NCBI GenBank assembly: GCA_031403955.1
Contig: JANNGR010000230.1
Coordinates: 1-13,741 of the forward strand
Origin: CAISIP01 sp031403955
GTDB lineage: Bacteria > Pseudomonadota > Gammaproteobacteria > Burkholderiales > Burkholderiaceae_C
Length of the DNA stretch: 13,741 bases
Reading direction: 5' to 3'
The translations under genes and the position numbers were made by a program. The notes beneath the pieces were generated by a model. It was not told the DNA's origin. It did no database searches and saw only the letters and a list, made by a program, of their open reading frames with translations. This document shows, one piece after another, positions 6,215 to 13,332 of the stretch (its first letter is position 1; each line of letters starts with the position of its first letter).

Positions 6215-6792
6215 TCCGATAGGCTTGATCGGGTCGATTTGGGACGTCCGGAAAACGCAGGATAAGCAACTTTTTCTTCACCAGTCCCGCCAGAATACGA
6301 CCCTGCAAATTTTCCGCGTCACGGTTCAGCAACATGGCCAAGTCTTTGGTGGTCAGCCAACGAGCCTCACAAAGCTTCAGTACCAAGGCGTGCATTTCTG
6401 TGGCCGGGAGCCTCGCCTTGAGGCGCGCAGGCTCTGCCAATGACAGGAGTTCGGGGGCGTAATGAGGGGAGCCACCGTTCTTATGAGGGGAGTCCGGTGC
6501 CAATTGAGAGGAGCGTTGGGGGGAGTCCGCACGCCAATGAGGCCCAATGAGGGGAGTCTGCGTCGAACTGAAGGGAGTCTCCCCCCACGCGATAGCTGGC
6601 CCAGCGGCGCTGGTTTTGCTGGGTCAGCAATCCATCGCGCACCAGGCCCTGCAACACGGCCGTAATATCCTTGGCGTGTTCCCCCGTGATTTCCTGCAAG
6701 CGGCCATTGGTAACGCTGCCTTCCAGCTGGGCAGTTGCCACATCTTGTACCTGCGGAAGCAAGGCACGCGAGAACCTGAGCGACTTGCTGAC
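6195..6792 (-). pseudogene. AlbA_2-type ATP-binding protein, C-terminal remnant with frameshift
   Basis: Two frames together give the C-terminal winged-helix part of a RecG-like or AlbA_2-domain ATP-binding protein, a family of putative transcriptional regulators. The first frame (6481-6792) has LEGSVTNGRLQEITGEHAKD and LQGLVRDGLLTQQ; the second (6195-~6530) has WLTTKDLAMLLNRDAENLQG and the diagnostic end FPDVPNRPDQAYRT. Between them lies a linker of DSPH-type repeats. The break falls in that linker: repeat units begin 21, 31, 33 and 21 bases apart, and 31 is the only spacing that is not a multiple of three. The N-terminal AlbA_2 and ATPase regions are missing, with an in-frame TGA at 6795-6793. 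The family name is inferred from the C-terminal motifs. Confidence 0.7.
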
Positions 6793-7037
6793 TCAGTTGG
6801 AGCGCTCCACACGGCGCGAGCCGTCCGAGCCACCGTCGGCGAAGAAGATGCGGAGGCAGAGCGCGCTAATCATCGTCTTCAAGCCAAGAATCTTCCCCAT
6901 GGTTTTCGACGTAGCCACGAGATGCGATGCCCAGGTACAGCACACACGCATTGTTTAACGTCCGGGCTTGGCCACAAAACAAACCGCGGGCATCCAGAAA
7001 TGTTCTTGAGCCCAACTCCGGCCGCAGTCGCGTGGGG
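6793..7037. other. Stretch without an assignable gene
   Basis: I can assign no gene here with confidence. On the minus strand a frame from 7072 to 6866 gives 68 residues (GLFCGQARTLNNACVLYLGI is the most protein-like part) and another from about 6949 to 6793 gives 52 residues ending in GGSDGSRRVERSN. Neither has a clear Shine-Dalgarno sequence or a recognised motif. It is probably debris between the PIN gene and the AlbA_2-type remnant. Confidence 0.4.
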
Positions 7038-7460
7038 TCACCCGCCCCTTGAAATCCGGAGCAGTGCCACAAAGCCTGCCTGCTCGAAGTGATGATCGTA
7101 TGTCAGTGCTTCGCCCAATCCACGTTGACGCATGATGACGAAGGATGAGCAGTCGGTCAGGCCCCACTCCTTGTCATGATGACTGCGGTACAGCACCAGC
7201 GCCTCGCGAAACAGCATTGCCGTCTGCGGCACCACCTCGGTATTGGGGTCCGCCATGATCGCCCCAATGGCGGTCGCTACTGCACTGCGCAAGTTCAAGT
7301 ACCTGGCCAGACCATTGAGCACTTCAGCAAGCACCATTTCAGAGGTCACAAGCCGCGTCTTGACCAGGCTGGCCGACGCTTTCACTACGGCTTCGTGAAG
7401 CTGATCCTTCGGGTAGAAGAGTCCAATCCAATAGGCCGCGTCCGCGAAAACCGTACGCAT
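7038..7460 (-). CDS. PIN-domain ribonuclease toxin (VapC-like)
   Basis: A 140-residue PIN protein when started at ATG 7460; a longer frame reaches 7532 but would run back into the preceding gene. All four expected acidic residues are present: D7 (VFADAAYW), E46 (LAEVLNGL), D103 (GLTDCSSF) and D122 (TYDHHFEQAGF), so an Mg2+-dependent RNase is likely. A GAGG Shine-Dalgarno sequence lies 7 bases before the ATG, and the start overlaps the 306-aa gene stop by one base (TGATG), which shows tight coupling. The family ends near FVALLR; the last five residues, ISRGG, look like an added tail and suggest a junction near 7055. The neighbour is not a standard small VapB, so the 306-aa protein may be the antitoxin. 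Confidence 0.88.
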   Translation of the reverse strand: MRTVFADAAYWIGLFYPKDQLHEAVVKASASLVKTRLVTSEMVLAEVLNGLARYLNLRSAVATAIGAIMADPNTEVVPQTAMLFREALVLYRSHHDKEWGLTDCSSFVIMRQRGLGEALTYDHHFEQAGFVALLRISRGG

Positions 7461-8380
7461 CAATCGGCCTCGTTGCTCGTATAGAGGTAGTGATCCAGAC
7501 GCTTGCTCAGATCGGTCGGCACCTGGTCCCAAGCCTCATCCGGTACCGCCGCGCCGATCTCAGCCAGCGTCTGCCAGATCGGCTTGACGCCTTCCACGTA
7601 TTCGGGCGCGAACGTTGACGCCGCGGACACCGAATCAACGCGCACCAATTTGCGCAATTGACGGTCCGCCAGAGAGAATTCGCCCACGCCACGCACCCGC
7701 AGTTGGGTAGTAGCGTGGGCCTGCAGCGCGCCCAACACCTCAGCTTCTTGAGTGTCTGAGAACTTGCCCTTCAGAGTTGGCTGCCCAGCCGCCACCGTCA
7801 GCTCGAAAGCGCCACCGCGCACATTAGCCATGCAAACCTCACCCACCACATCAACGGCGTCTTCATAGGTGGCCTCGGTCCAGTCCGCCAACCTCTGTCG
7901 CGCCCTTGCGGTATACGGGGCGGCTACCGATCTATGCCGTGACTGCAGGTAAAGAGTTTCCGAGTCGCGCAGACTCCGACCGAATTCGCGAAAAAGCGGA
8001 ATCACGTTACGCGGAAATTCCGCTGGAAGCAAATCGTCGCTATCGGCCGCGGCAATAGCATCGTCGATCAGCGCCGCAGCCTGATCAAACTCGTCGTCGG
8101 CGAAGTCGAGGCCCGGCTGTACTTGGGCGACGACGCGCCTCAGCGGAACGACTGCAGAACCGGGTGCAATCTCCTCGAACTGCAGGGTCAGCCGTTCTTC
8201 AAAGTTCTTTGGCAAACGCTCGTACGCGGGATTGGCAAACCGCCAAAGTTCCTTGGCGCATTCCATCACGAGTCGTTTGTACACCGCCAGCTCGACAACG
8301 CAATCGACGTCCAAGGAATGATTCTCGAAGCGCGCGCCATCGAACCGAAGCGACGCGAGCGGGATTGTCGGTGTGCTCAT
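7460..8380 (-). CDS. Unknown 306-aa protein, putative partner of the PIN toxin
   Basis: I do not recognise a domain in this 306-residue soluble protein. It begins MSTPTIPLASLRFDG and has no signal peptide or membrane segment. Residues ~30-50 form a helix (AVYKRLVMECAKELWR), ~62-90 hold LTLQFEEIAPGSAVVPLRR, and an acidic stretch follows (DDEFDQAAALIDDAIAAADS). The C-terminal part includes LRVRGVGEFSLADRQLRKL and ends YLYTSNEAD. An AGGAGA overlapping the hsdS stop provides its ribosome binding site, 13 bases separate it from hsdS, and its stop overlaps the PIN start. The arrangement is that of an antitoxin-toxin pair, but it is about four times the length of a usual VapB and shows no AbrB, Phd or ribbon-helix-helix motif. 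Its role is inferred from position alone. Confidence 0.75.
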   Translation of the reverse strand: MSTPTIPLASLRFDGARFENHSLDVDCVVELAVYKRLVMECAKELWRFANPAYERLPKNFEERLTLQFEEIAPGSAVVPLRRVVAQVQPGLDFADDEFDQAAALIDDAIAAADSDDLLPAEFPRNVIPLFREFGRSLRDSETLYLQSRHRSVAAPYTARARQRLADWTEATYEDAVDVVGEVCMANVRGGAFELTVAAGQPTLKGKFSDTQEAEVLGALQAHATTQLRVRGVGEFSLADRQLRKLVRVDSVSAASTFAPEYVEGVKPIWQTLAEIGAAVPDEAWDQVPTDLSKRLDHYLYTSNEAD

Positions 8381-8393
8381 GATTCCGGTTCTC

Positions 8394-8921
8394 CTACGAT
8401 GGCCGTATTGTCTCGCTTGCGCCCGCCGTCGTAAATGCCGAATGTAAGACGGACTGGCGCATCGCCTGTGCGCGCTTCAGATTAGCGTCGATCTCGCGCT
8501 CGACCCCATGAACCAGGGAAAGGCGACGATCGATTTCGGCAACGATGCGATGTTGTTCGGCAAGGGGTGGAAGCGGCACAGGCAAATTTCCGATCTTTCC
8601 CGTACTCAGCGTGTGCAATCCCGTTGTCGAGCTCGACACCAATTCGATCTGAGTCCTGCCGCCCGGCGACAGCAACCAGTTGAGGACCCACGTCGGCGGC
8701 GCCATCGCCACCCTAACTTTGATCAAGTGGTTTTGATGAACGCACGGGTCAATCAAACCATCCCACATAGCAACGCGACCAATCTGATCCGGACTGCCGT
8801 TGCCCTCAACAACGAGAAGGTCGCCTTTCAAGACCAGTAGCTTGTTCAGCTCGTTTTCGGCGACACCGATCTCAGCCATTTCGCCGAGCCGAAGTTCGTT
8901 CGCATAGACGTTCGCAACGCG
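8394..8921 (-). pseudogene. hsdS: Type I restriction specificity subunit, C-terminal remnant
   Basis: The last ~175 residues of HsdS, the DNA-recognition subunit of type I restriction-modification. It starts in the second target-recognition domain (RVANVYANELRLGEM, then GDLLVVEGNGSPDQIGR), and ends in the conserved helical region LPVPLPPLAEQHRIV and AEIDRRL, with the dimerising helix ANLKRAQAMRQSVLHSAF. The frame is intact to TAG 8396-8394. Upstream it is replaced abruptly at about 8915-8921 by the 3' end of putA in the opposite orientation, so the first target-recognition domain, central helix and start codon are lost. It lies 5.8 kb upstream of hsdM in transcription order, with unrelated modules between. 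No function is expected. Confidence 0.9.
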
Positions 8922-9188
8922 TTGGGTTACAGCCTGACCATCGGCATCCAGACCCGCATCGACAGCCGCGCACAGGCGCTGGCGCGAGCCGCCCATGTGG
9001 GCAATGTCTACGTCAACCGCAACCAGATCGGCGCGGTGGTGGGCGTGCAGCCATTTGGCGGCGAAGGTTTGAGTGGTACCGGCCCCAAGGCCGGTGGCCC
9101 GCACTACCTGGTGCGCTTTTGCGCCGAGCAGACCATAACCGTCAACACCACGGCGGCCGGAGGCAATGCGGCGCTGCTGGCGGGGTGA
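8915..9188 (+). pseudogene. putA: PutA C-terminal fragment, second copy
   Basis: The fragment carries the last ~89 PutA codons, from LGYSLTIG to the stop codon, with no upstream gene: it begins inside the hsdS remnant. Against 130-396 there are 17 base differences, of which only three change an amino acid (G to S, A to V, I to V). The stop codon context and the 48-base gap to the convergent ATPase gene are kept. It cannot be expressed as PutA, but the pattern of change suggests it came from a putA that was still under selection. Confidence 0.92.
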
Positions 9189-9866
9189 GCGCGCATGATG
9201 TGGCGGACCTTCAGACGGCTGGAATCTTGCGCGGCCTCAATGCAGTTGCGACAAGGTAGCGGCCAATTCCCGCACTCCGATCGCTTCAACATCCTGGCTG
9301 ATCGGGTACCGCTCAATGCCTGCGTGAACCACCAAGCGCCGAGCGGGTTTCAAGTCTTCGCAGGCTTCATAAAACCCTCTGGCAGGCTTGGCGACACGGC
9401 TGCGTTTGACCTCGATTGCCCAGCGTTCGCCGCCGGGCAATTCCAATAGCAGGTCTATCTCAGCCCCGCCGGAAGTGCGGTAATAACCCGGCACGACACG
9501 TGTTGGCGCGGCGTTGATCAGGTTCTCAATCACAAAGCCTTCCCAGCTTGCACCCACCACCGGGTGCCCGAGCAAGTCGTTGCGGTCCGCGAGGTTGAGC
9601 AGGGCATGCAGCAAGCCACTGTCACGGATATAGACCTTGGGCGACTTCACCAGGCGCTTGCCCACGTTGATGTGGTAGGGCTGTAGCCGCCGCACCAGCA
9701 ACAAATCCACCAGCAAGTCGGTATAGCGGCTGACAGTCTGGCTGCTCAGCTCAAGTCCAGCCGCCAAGCGTGAGGCATTGTGCAACCCACCCTGGTTGTG
9801 TGCCAGCATGGTCCAAAAACGGCGCAAAGTCTCCGCTGGAATTCGCGAGCCGAACATCGGTACGTC
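8915..9866. repeat. Direct repeat, copy B (putA 3' end plus intact ATPase gene)
   Basis: This is the partner of 126-856. It is the complete version: it contains the 218 bases (about 9516-9733) missing from copy A. The left edge shares CAACGCG (8915-8921) with both putA and the hsdS side; to the left of it the sequence is hsdS. Beyond 9866 the ATPase gene simply continues, whereas copy A switches to NERD sequence. Bases 857-8914 lie between the two copies. Confidence 0.93.
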
Positions 9867-10403
9867 GCGCTCCAGGTAGGTCCTGAGCAGGTCTTTGCGC
9901 CAGTACAGACTTTGGATGTCATCCTGCGCGAGAAAGCTATCGGGAAAGCCGCCGCGCACCCACAGTGTTTCATGCGCGTTGGTGGGCACCTCCGCCACAG
10001 TCAGCGGCGTCATGTCGATGTGGCTGATTCGCCCGGCCAGGCTTTCGCCGCTTTGGCGCATCAGGTCCATCGATGCGGAGCCAAGCAAGAGGAATCGCCC
10101 GGTGCGCCGGCCGCGGCGCCGGCCCTGGTCAATCAGTCCGCGCAAAGTCAAGAACAGGTCAGGGGCGCGGTGAATTTCGTCCAGGATTACCAGCCGGTCT
10201 TCGTAAGCGGACAAAAAGTCCGATGGGTTGCTCAGTTTGTCGCGTTCTTGAATGTCTTCCAAGTCAAGGTAGAGGCTGTTTTGCTCCTCGCCAATTTGCA
10301 GCGCCAAGGTGGTTTTGCCCACCTGGCGTGGACCGATCAAGGCAACTGACGCTTGACGCGACAGGGCCTGTCGCACATTTTCCAGGTCTTTTCGGATCAA
10401 CAT
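9237..10403 (-). CDS. AAA_14/DUF4143-type ATPase
   Basis: A complete 388-residue protein of the AAA_14 plus DUF4143 group, common accessory ATPases of unknown cellular role. Walker A is GPRQVGKT (24-31), Walker B LVILDEIH (71-78), with a sensor-like LLLGSAS (105-111). A helical middle (WEGFVIEN near 287-294) leads into the C-terminal domain with GAEIDLLLE (D317) and IEVKRS (E331, K333), an arrangement like PD-(D/E)XK nucleases. Start ATG 10403 lies three bases from a perfect 12-base inverted repeat and has no clear Shine-Dalgarno sequence. The gene is convergent with the putA fragment and reads in the same direction as the 727-aa gene, 72 bases away. A broken copy lies at 445-856. Confidence 0.93.
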   Translation of the reverse strand: MLIRKDLENVRQALSRQASVALIGPRQVGKTTLALQIGEEQNSLYLDLEDIQERDKLSNPSDFLSAYEDRLVILDEIHRAPDLFLTLRGLIDQGRRRGRRTGRFLLLGSASMDLMRQSGESLAGRISHIDMTPLTVAEVPTNAHETLWVRGGFPDSFLAQDDIQSLYWRKDLLRTYLERDVPMFGSRIPAETLRRFWTMLAHNQGGLHNASRLAAGLELSSQTVSRYTDLLVDLLLVRRLQPYHINVGKRLVKSPKVYIRDSGLLHALLNLADRNDLLGHPVVGASWEGFVIENLINAAPTRVVPGYYRTSGGAEIDLLLELPGGERWAIEVKRSRVAKPARGFYEACEDLKPARRLVVHAGIERYPISQDVEAIGVRELAATLSQLH

Positions 10404-10406
10404 CTA

Positions 10407-10437
10407 TGCAAATTTACCATGATGCGGTAAATTTGCA
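10407..10437. promoter_or_regulatory. Perfect 12-bp inverted repeat before the ATPase gene
   Basis: TGCAAATTTACC (10407-10418) is exactly mirrored by GGTAAATTTGCA (10426-10437), with a 7-base spacer. It ends three bases before the ATPase start codon, where a ribosome binding site would sit. It could be an operator, or in the mRNA a hairpin hiding the start. It is not followed by a T-run, so a terminator for the 727-aa gene is less likely. Confidence 0.7.
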
Positions 10438-10475
10438 ATGATAAGTGTGCTTGTCGACCCAGCCTTGACGTGTGG

Positions 10476-12659
10476 TTACCAGTCAAGCCGGGTTGCGCCG
10501 CGTATGGCGAGCACAGTGAGAAGCCGCCTGGGCCCATGCTTGGGCGACTGCGCCACGATACTGATTGGATACTGGCCGGGCAAATCCGTCCCGATCAGCG
10601 CCGGCCATGCGACGAACATTGCCTCGCCTGGATCCAGCTGGCGGGCACGAAACACCAACGGCTCGATTCTGCTATCGGCGAGCGCATGGGATTCGATCCA
10701 AAGCTCCAGCTCGTTGATCACATCGTTGGACTGGTTGACGATCTCGGCTGCCAGGAATCCCGCGCTGGCTCCTGGCGCCGACGGCTGCGGCCGGCGCGGC
10801 GGCGCGGTCGCCTCGTCGCACCAATACGGCGCGTGCAACAGCGCCACTGGACACGCGCCGGGCGGCTCGACGACCGGTGTTTCGCCGATCCAGTCCGGAT
10901 TCGATGTCGCCAACACGGTGGCGCCACCGAACATACCATCGCTGCGCCGCTCGACGATGTTGAATGCGGCGACATCGAAGCGCTTCGGGTCTGGCTCTTT
11001 GGCTACGTCGATCAGCAGCGCATAAACGTGGCGCTGGCCGGGTTTCAGACTCAAGCTGAGTTTGGGCAGCGGCTTGACCTCTTTGCGAGACGTCAGCCGG
11101 CCGCACGGGTAGTCGATAAATCCGACGCTCGTCACATCGAGCTTGCCCGACTTTTTCTTTAGCAGCGCCAGCGATGCCACGTTTGCCAGACTTGCAGGGT
11201 TGACGGCGTCCACCGTCACCTCGACATCCACCGGCTTGTCGCCAAAATTGGCGATGGCATAGGGGGCGATAAAAAAAGGCGAGTTGGGGGCGAGGATGGT
11301 CAGGTTGCGTTGCGCCACTTGGGCGAAGGCGAGAACATTGAACGCGGAGCCGCTGCGCTGCTTGGCCTGGAACGGTTGCGCACCGGCCACCGAATAGGCT
11401 TCGGCGAACGCACAGCGGTGGTCGGTCGCGGAGGTCATGGCCGGCGCCAGATACTGCGACACCACGATCACTTCCTGGGACTGTCCACGGTTGATGCGGG
11501 CGATATAAGCGCTGGCACCCTGCTTGGACACGTTGGACGGCAATTTCAGGTTGGACGGATCGTTTTCGTTGATGCTGCCGGCCGGTGTGGTTATCCACAG
11601 GTGCACCTGGACCGCGCAGCGGGCGCGAAACGGCGGGTCGATGGTGTTGGCGCTCGTCGCAAGCCCGGTCGAAATACCGGATACCGTGATCCCGCCGTAC
11701 GCCGTGCCATCGACGACGCTGATGTTCGCGTTCAGGTTGGTGAGCATGAGCGTGCCGCTGCCATAACCGTTGTAGCTGACGTCGAAGACGCGCCCCGAAG
11801 GCAGCTCGTAGAGTTCGAGCGACTGGTTGGTCTGTGGTGGAATCAACGCCAGCAGATCACCCGCCGGGCTGAACCGAATCTGCCCGAACATGCGTCCGCT
11901 CGAGCGCGGCGCGATGCTGACCCGGTTCGGATGGAAAGCGCGCTCGCCCAACTCCACTACGGCGTAGGAAAGAAAGTTGGTCGAATCGAGCCAATTGAGC
12001 CACAGACCGCGGCCACCGGGAACAAAGCTGAAGTTCAAACCGGCGTAGGCGGAGTTGTTCCAAATTCCGATGAAACTCAGGTTGATCAGGAACACCGATA
12101 ACGCGCCGGAAACAACAATCTCGCGACCGGCCGGCAGCGCCCCGAGCGGCTTTGCGGTGAACACCCGGACATCAACCGTCTTGCTCACCAAATGGTAGTC
12201 GAGCAGCACCACGAACGCGCCATCGGGGCTGAACACAATGCCTACACGCCGATCGGCGTTCCCTGGATCGAGCAACGACTCCATCGTCGTGAATGTCATC
12301 GAGCCGGAGCCGTTCTGCAATTCGAGGCTGTAGTTGGATCCGGCGGCCACCAGTTGCGCTCGCGCCGCGCCACCGGGTGCGCTTGCGACGGTGCGCACGC
12401 TCAATGGCCAGCATAACCCTCCGGCACCCGTGAGCGGGACGACGAAAGACCCGGTTGCGCTGCTCTCGATCCACGGCACCGCGTGGTCCGCGCTGGCGGT
12501 GCCGTCGTTGTACACGCGCAGCCTGAAGTCGTAACGCTGTCCGGTGGTCAACTGCGGCGTCAGCGTGAACATGCCACTCGACGCCTGGCCGGCCTCGATG
12601 TCAGGGCTGAGCCATGGCATCAGTGGCGGACCGTCGGTGATGCGAAGGCTGATTGCCAT
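10476..12659 (-). CDS. Unknown 727-aa beta-rich protein with propeller-like repeats
   Basis: I do not recognise this large protein. It has no signal peptide or membrane segment, so it is probably cytosolic or leaves by a non-Sec route. Residues 1-~75 (WLSPDIEAG, YDFRLRVYNDGTASADH) look like a CARDB-type beta-sandwich. Residues ~135-300 hold three repeats of FSPDG type (IVFSPDGAFVVLLD at 141, FSFVPGGRGLWLNWLD at 210, IRFSPAGDLLALIPP at 261), each like a beta-propeller blade. Residues ~380-620 are again beta-rich, with YAIANFGDKPVDVEVTVD, and a proline-rich linker (APPRRPQPSAPG, near 635) precedes a last domain ending RGATRLDW. AGGAG lies 6 bases before the ATG, so the start is good. It stands alone between the ATPase gene and the IS remnants. 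A surface, tail or particle-associated protein is possible but unproven. Confidence 0.85.
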   Translation of the reverse strand: MAISLRITDGPPLMPWLSPDIEAGQASSGMFTLTPQLTTGQRYDFRLRVYNDGTASADHAVPWIESSATGSFVVPLTGAGGLCWPLSVRTVASAPGGAARAQLVAAGSNYSLELQNGSGSMTFTTMESLLDPGNADRRVGIVFSPDGAFVVLLDYHLVSKTVDVRVFTAKPLGALPAGREIVVSGALSVFLINLSFIGIWNNSAYAGLNFSFVPGGRGLWLNWLDSTNFLSYAVVELGERAFHPNRVSIAPRSSGRMFGQIRFSPAGDLLALIPPQTNQSLELYELPSGRVFDVSYNGYGSGTLMLTNLNANISVVDGTAYGGITVSGISTGLATSANTIDPPFRARCAVQVHLWITTPAGSINENDPSNLKLPSNVSKQGASAYIARINRGQSQEVIVVSQYLAPAMTSATDHRCAFAEAYSVAGAQPFQAKQRSGSAFNVLAFAQVAQRNLTILAPNSPFFIAPYAIANFGDKPVDVEVTVDAVNPASLANVASLALLKKKSGKLDVTSVGFIDYPCGRLTSRKEVKPLPKLSLSLKPGQRHVYALLIDVAKEPDPKRFDVAAFNIVERRSDGMFGGATVLATSNPDWIGETPVVEPPGACPVALLHAPYWCDEATAPPRRPQPSAPGASAGFLAAEIVNQSNDVINELELWIESHALADSRIEPLVFRARQLDPGEAMFVAWPALIGTDLPGQYPISIVAQSPKHGPRRLLTVLAIRGATRLDW

Positions 12660-12665
12660 TTGATT

Positions 12666-12670
12666 CTCCT
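12666..12670 (-). promoter_or_regulatory. Ribosome binding site of the 727-aa gene
   Basis: AGGAG on the minus strand, 6 bases before ATG 12659. It fixes the start of the otherwise unrecognised protein. Confidence 0.75.
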
Positions 12671-12884
12671 GGTTGGTTGCGGGGCAGCAGCGTCGAGTAT
12701 TCAGCTACCGCCGCAGCAGTATCCTAGGCCTTGGTAGCCGAAGTCAATCGGAAAGTCTGGGTTTGCCCGCAGTCTTGAGCGACGGCCATTGCCAGGCCAT
12801 ATTGATTGACGAAAGCCACGACAGTAAAGGCTGGTAAGGGCACGGTCTTGTCAAATTCCCATCTGTAACCGTTGAGCGTGGCAG

Positions 12885-13332
12885 GTCGAGCACTGGCGCG
12901 TGGGCACCATCGCGCATCAGTTGAGCGTGCACCGCGACACCGTGCGCGGCGTGCTGGCGCAGTCCTGCGTCATGCGCCCCGCGCAACCGGGGCGACGCAG
13001 CCGGGTGGACCTGTACTTGCCCTTCATCCTGGAGACGCTGAGCAAGTTCCCCTCGCTCACGGCCAGCCGACTGCACACCATGGTGCAGGGGCGCGGCTAC
13101 GTCGGCGGGGCCGACTACTTTCGCCACATCGTGGCACGCCACCGTCCGCCTCCAGCGGCAGAGGCTTACCTGCGTCTTCGCACGTTGCAGGGGGAACAAA
13201 TGCAAATTGACTCGGCCCTTTTCGATCACATCCAGATCGGGCGCGCCCGCCGTCCGCTGATGGCCTTCGTGATGGTGCGGAGCTACTCGCGCCACGTCCT
13301 TTGTGCACTTCAGCCTGAACGCACGCATGGAC
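12885..13332 (+). pseudogene. istA: IS21-family transposase IstA, internal fragment
   Basis: The + strand encodes an IstA-type transposase piece of ~145 residues. It begins at VEHWRVGTIAHQLSVHRDTV, the helix-turn-helix region, and goes on through LYLPFILETLSKFPSLTASR, RGYVGGADYFRHIVARHRP and EQMQIDSALFDHIQIG, which holds the first Asp of the catalytic core, to RARRPLMAFVMVRSYSR. The true N-terminal ~20-30 residues are missing; an in-frame TGA lies at 12873. After SYSRHV the frame shifts near 13298: the expected FVHFSLNARMD continues in another frame. At about 13332 the sequence changes to an unrelated transposase on the other strand. No istB was found, so the element is dead. TGTCAAATTCCCATCTGTAA upstream (from 12849) may be what is left of the IS end. 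Confidence 0.85.

Noticed and set aside
6462..6579. Regular repeats that might be a CRISPR array
   Set aside because: Units are only about 12 bases, spacing varies, and they encode DSPH peptides in a protein linker; no cas genes.
6547..7092. 181-codon + strand frame
   Set aside because: Runs against the AlbA_2-type remnant and the intervening debris; low-complexity shadow translation.
126..9866. Direct repeats as an assembly artefact
   Set aside because: The copies differ by about 6% and by a 218-base deletion, with different flanks, so one sequence has not simply been placed twice; a chimeric join is still possible and only long reads exclude it.
11310..12101. 263-codon + strand frame
   Set aside because: Antisense of the 727-aa gene; no domain, no Shine-Dalgarno sequence.
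12703..12738. GCTACC...GGTAGC inverted repeat between the 727-aa gene and the IS remnants
   Set aside because: Six-base arms with a 24-base spacer are likely to occur by chance and no gene start fits it.
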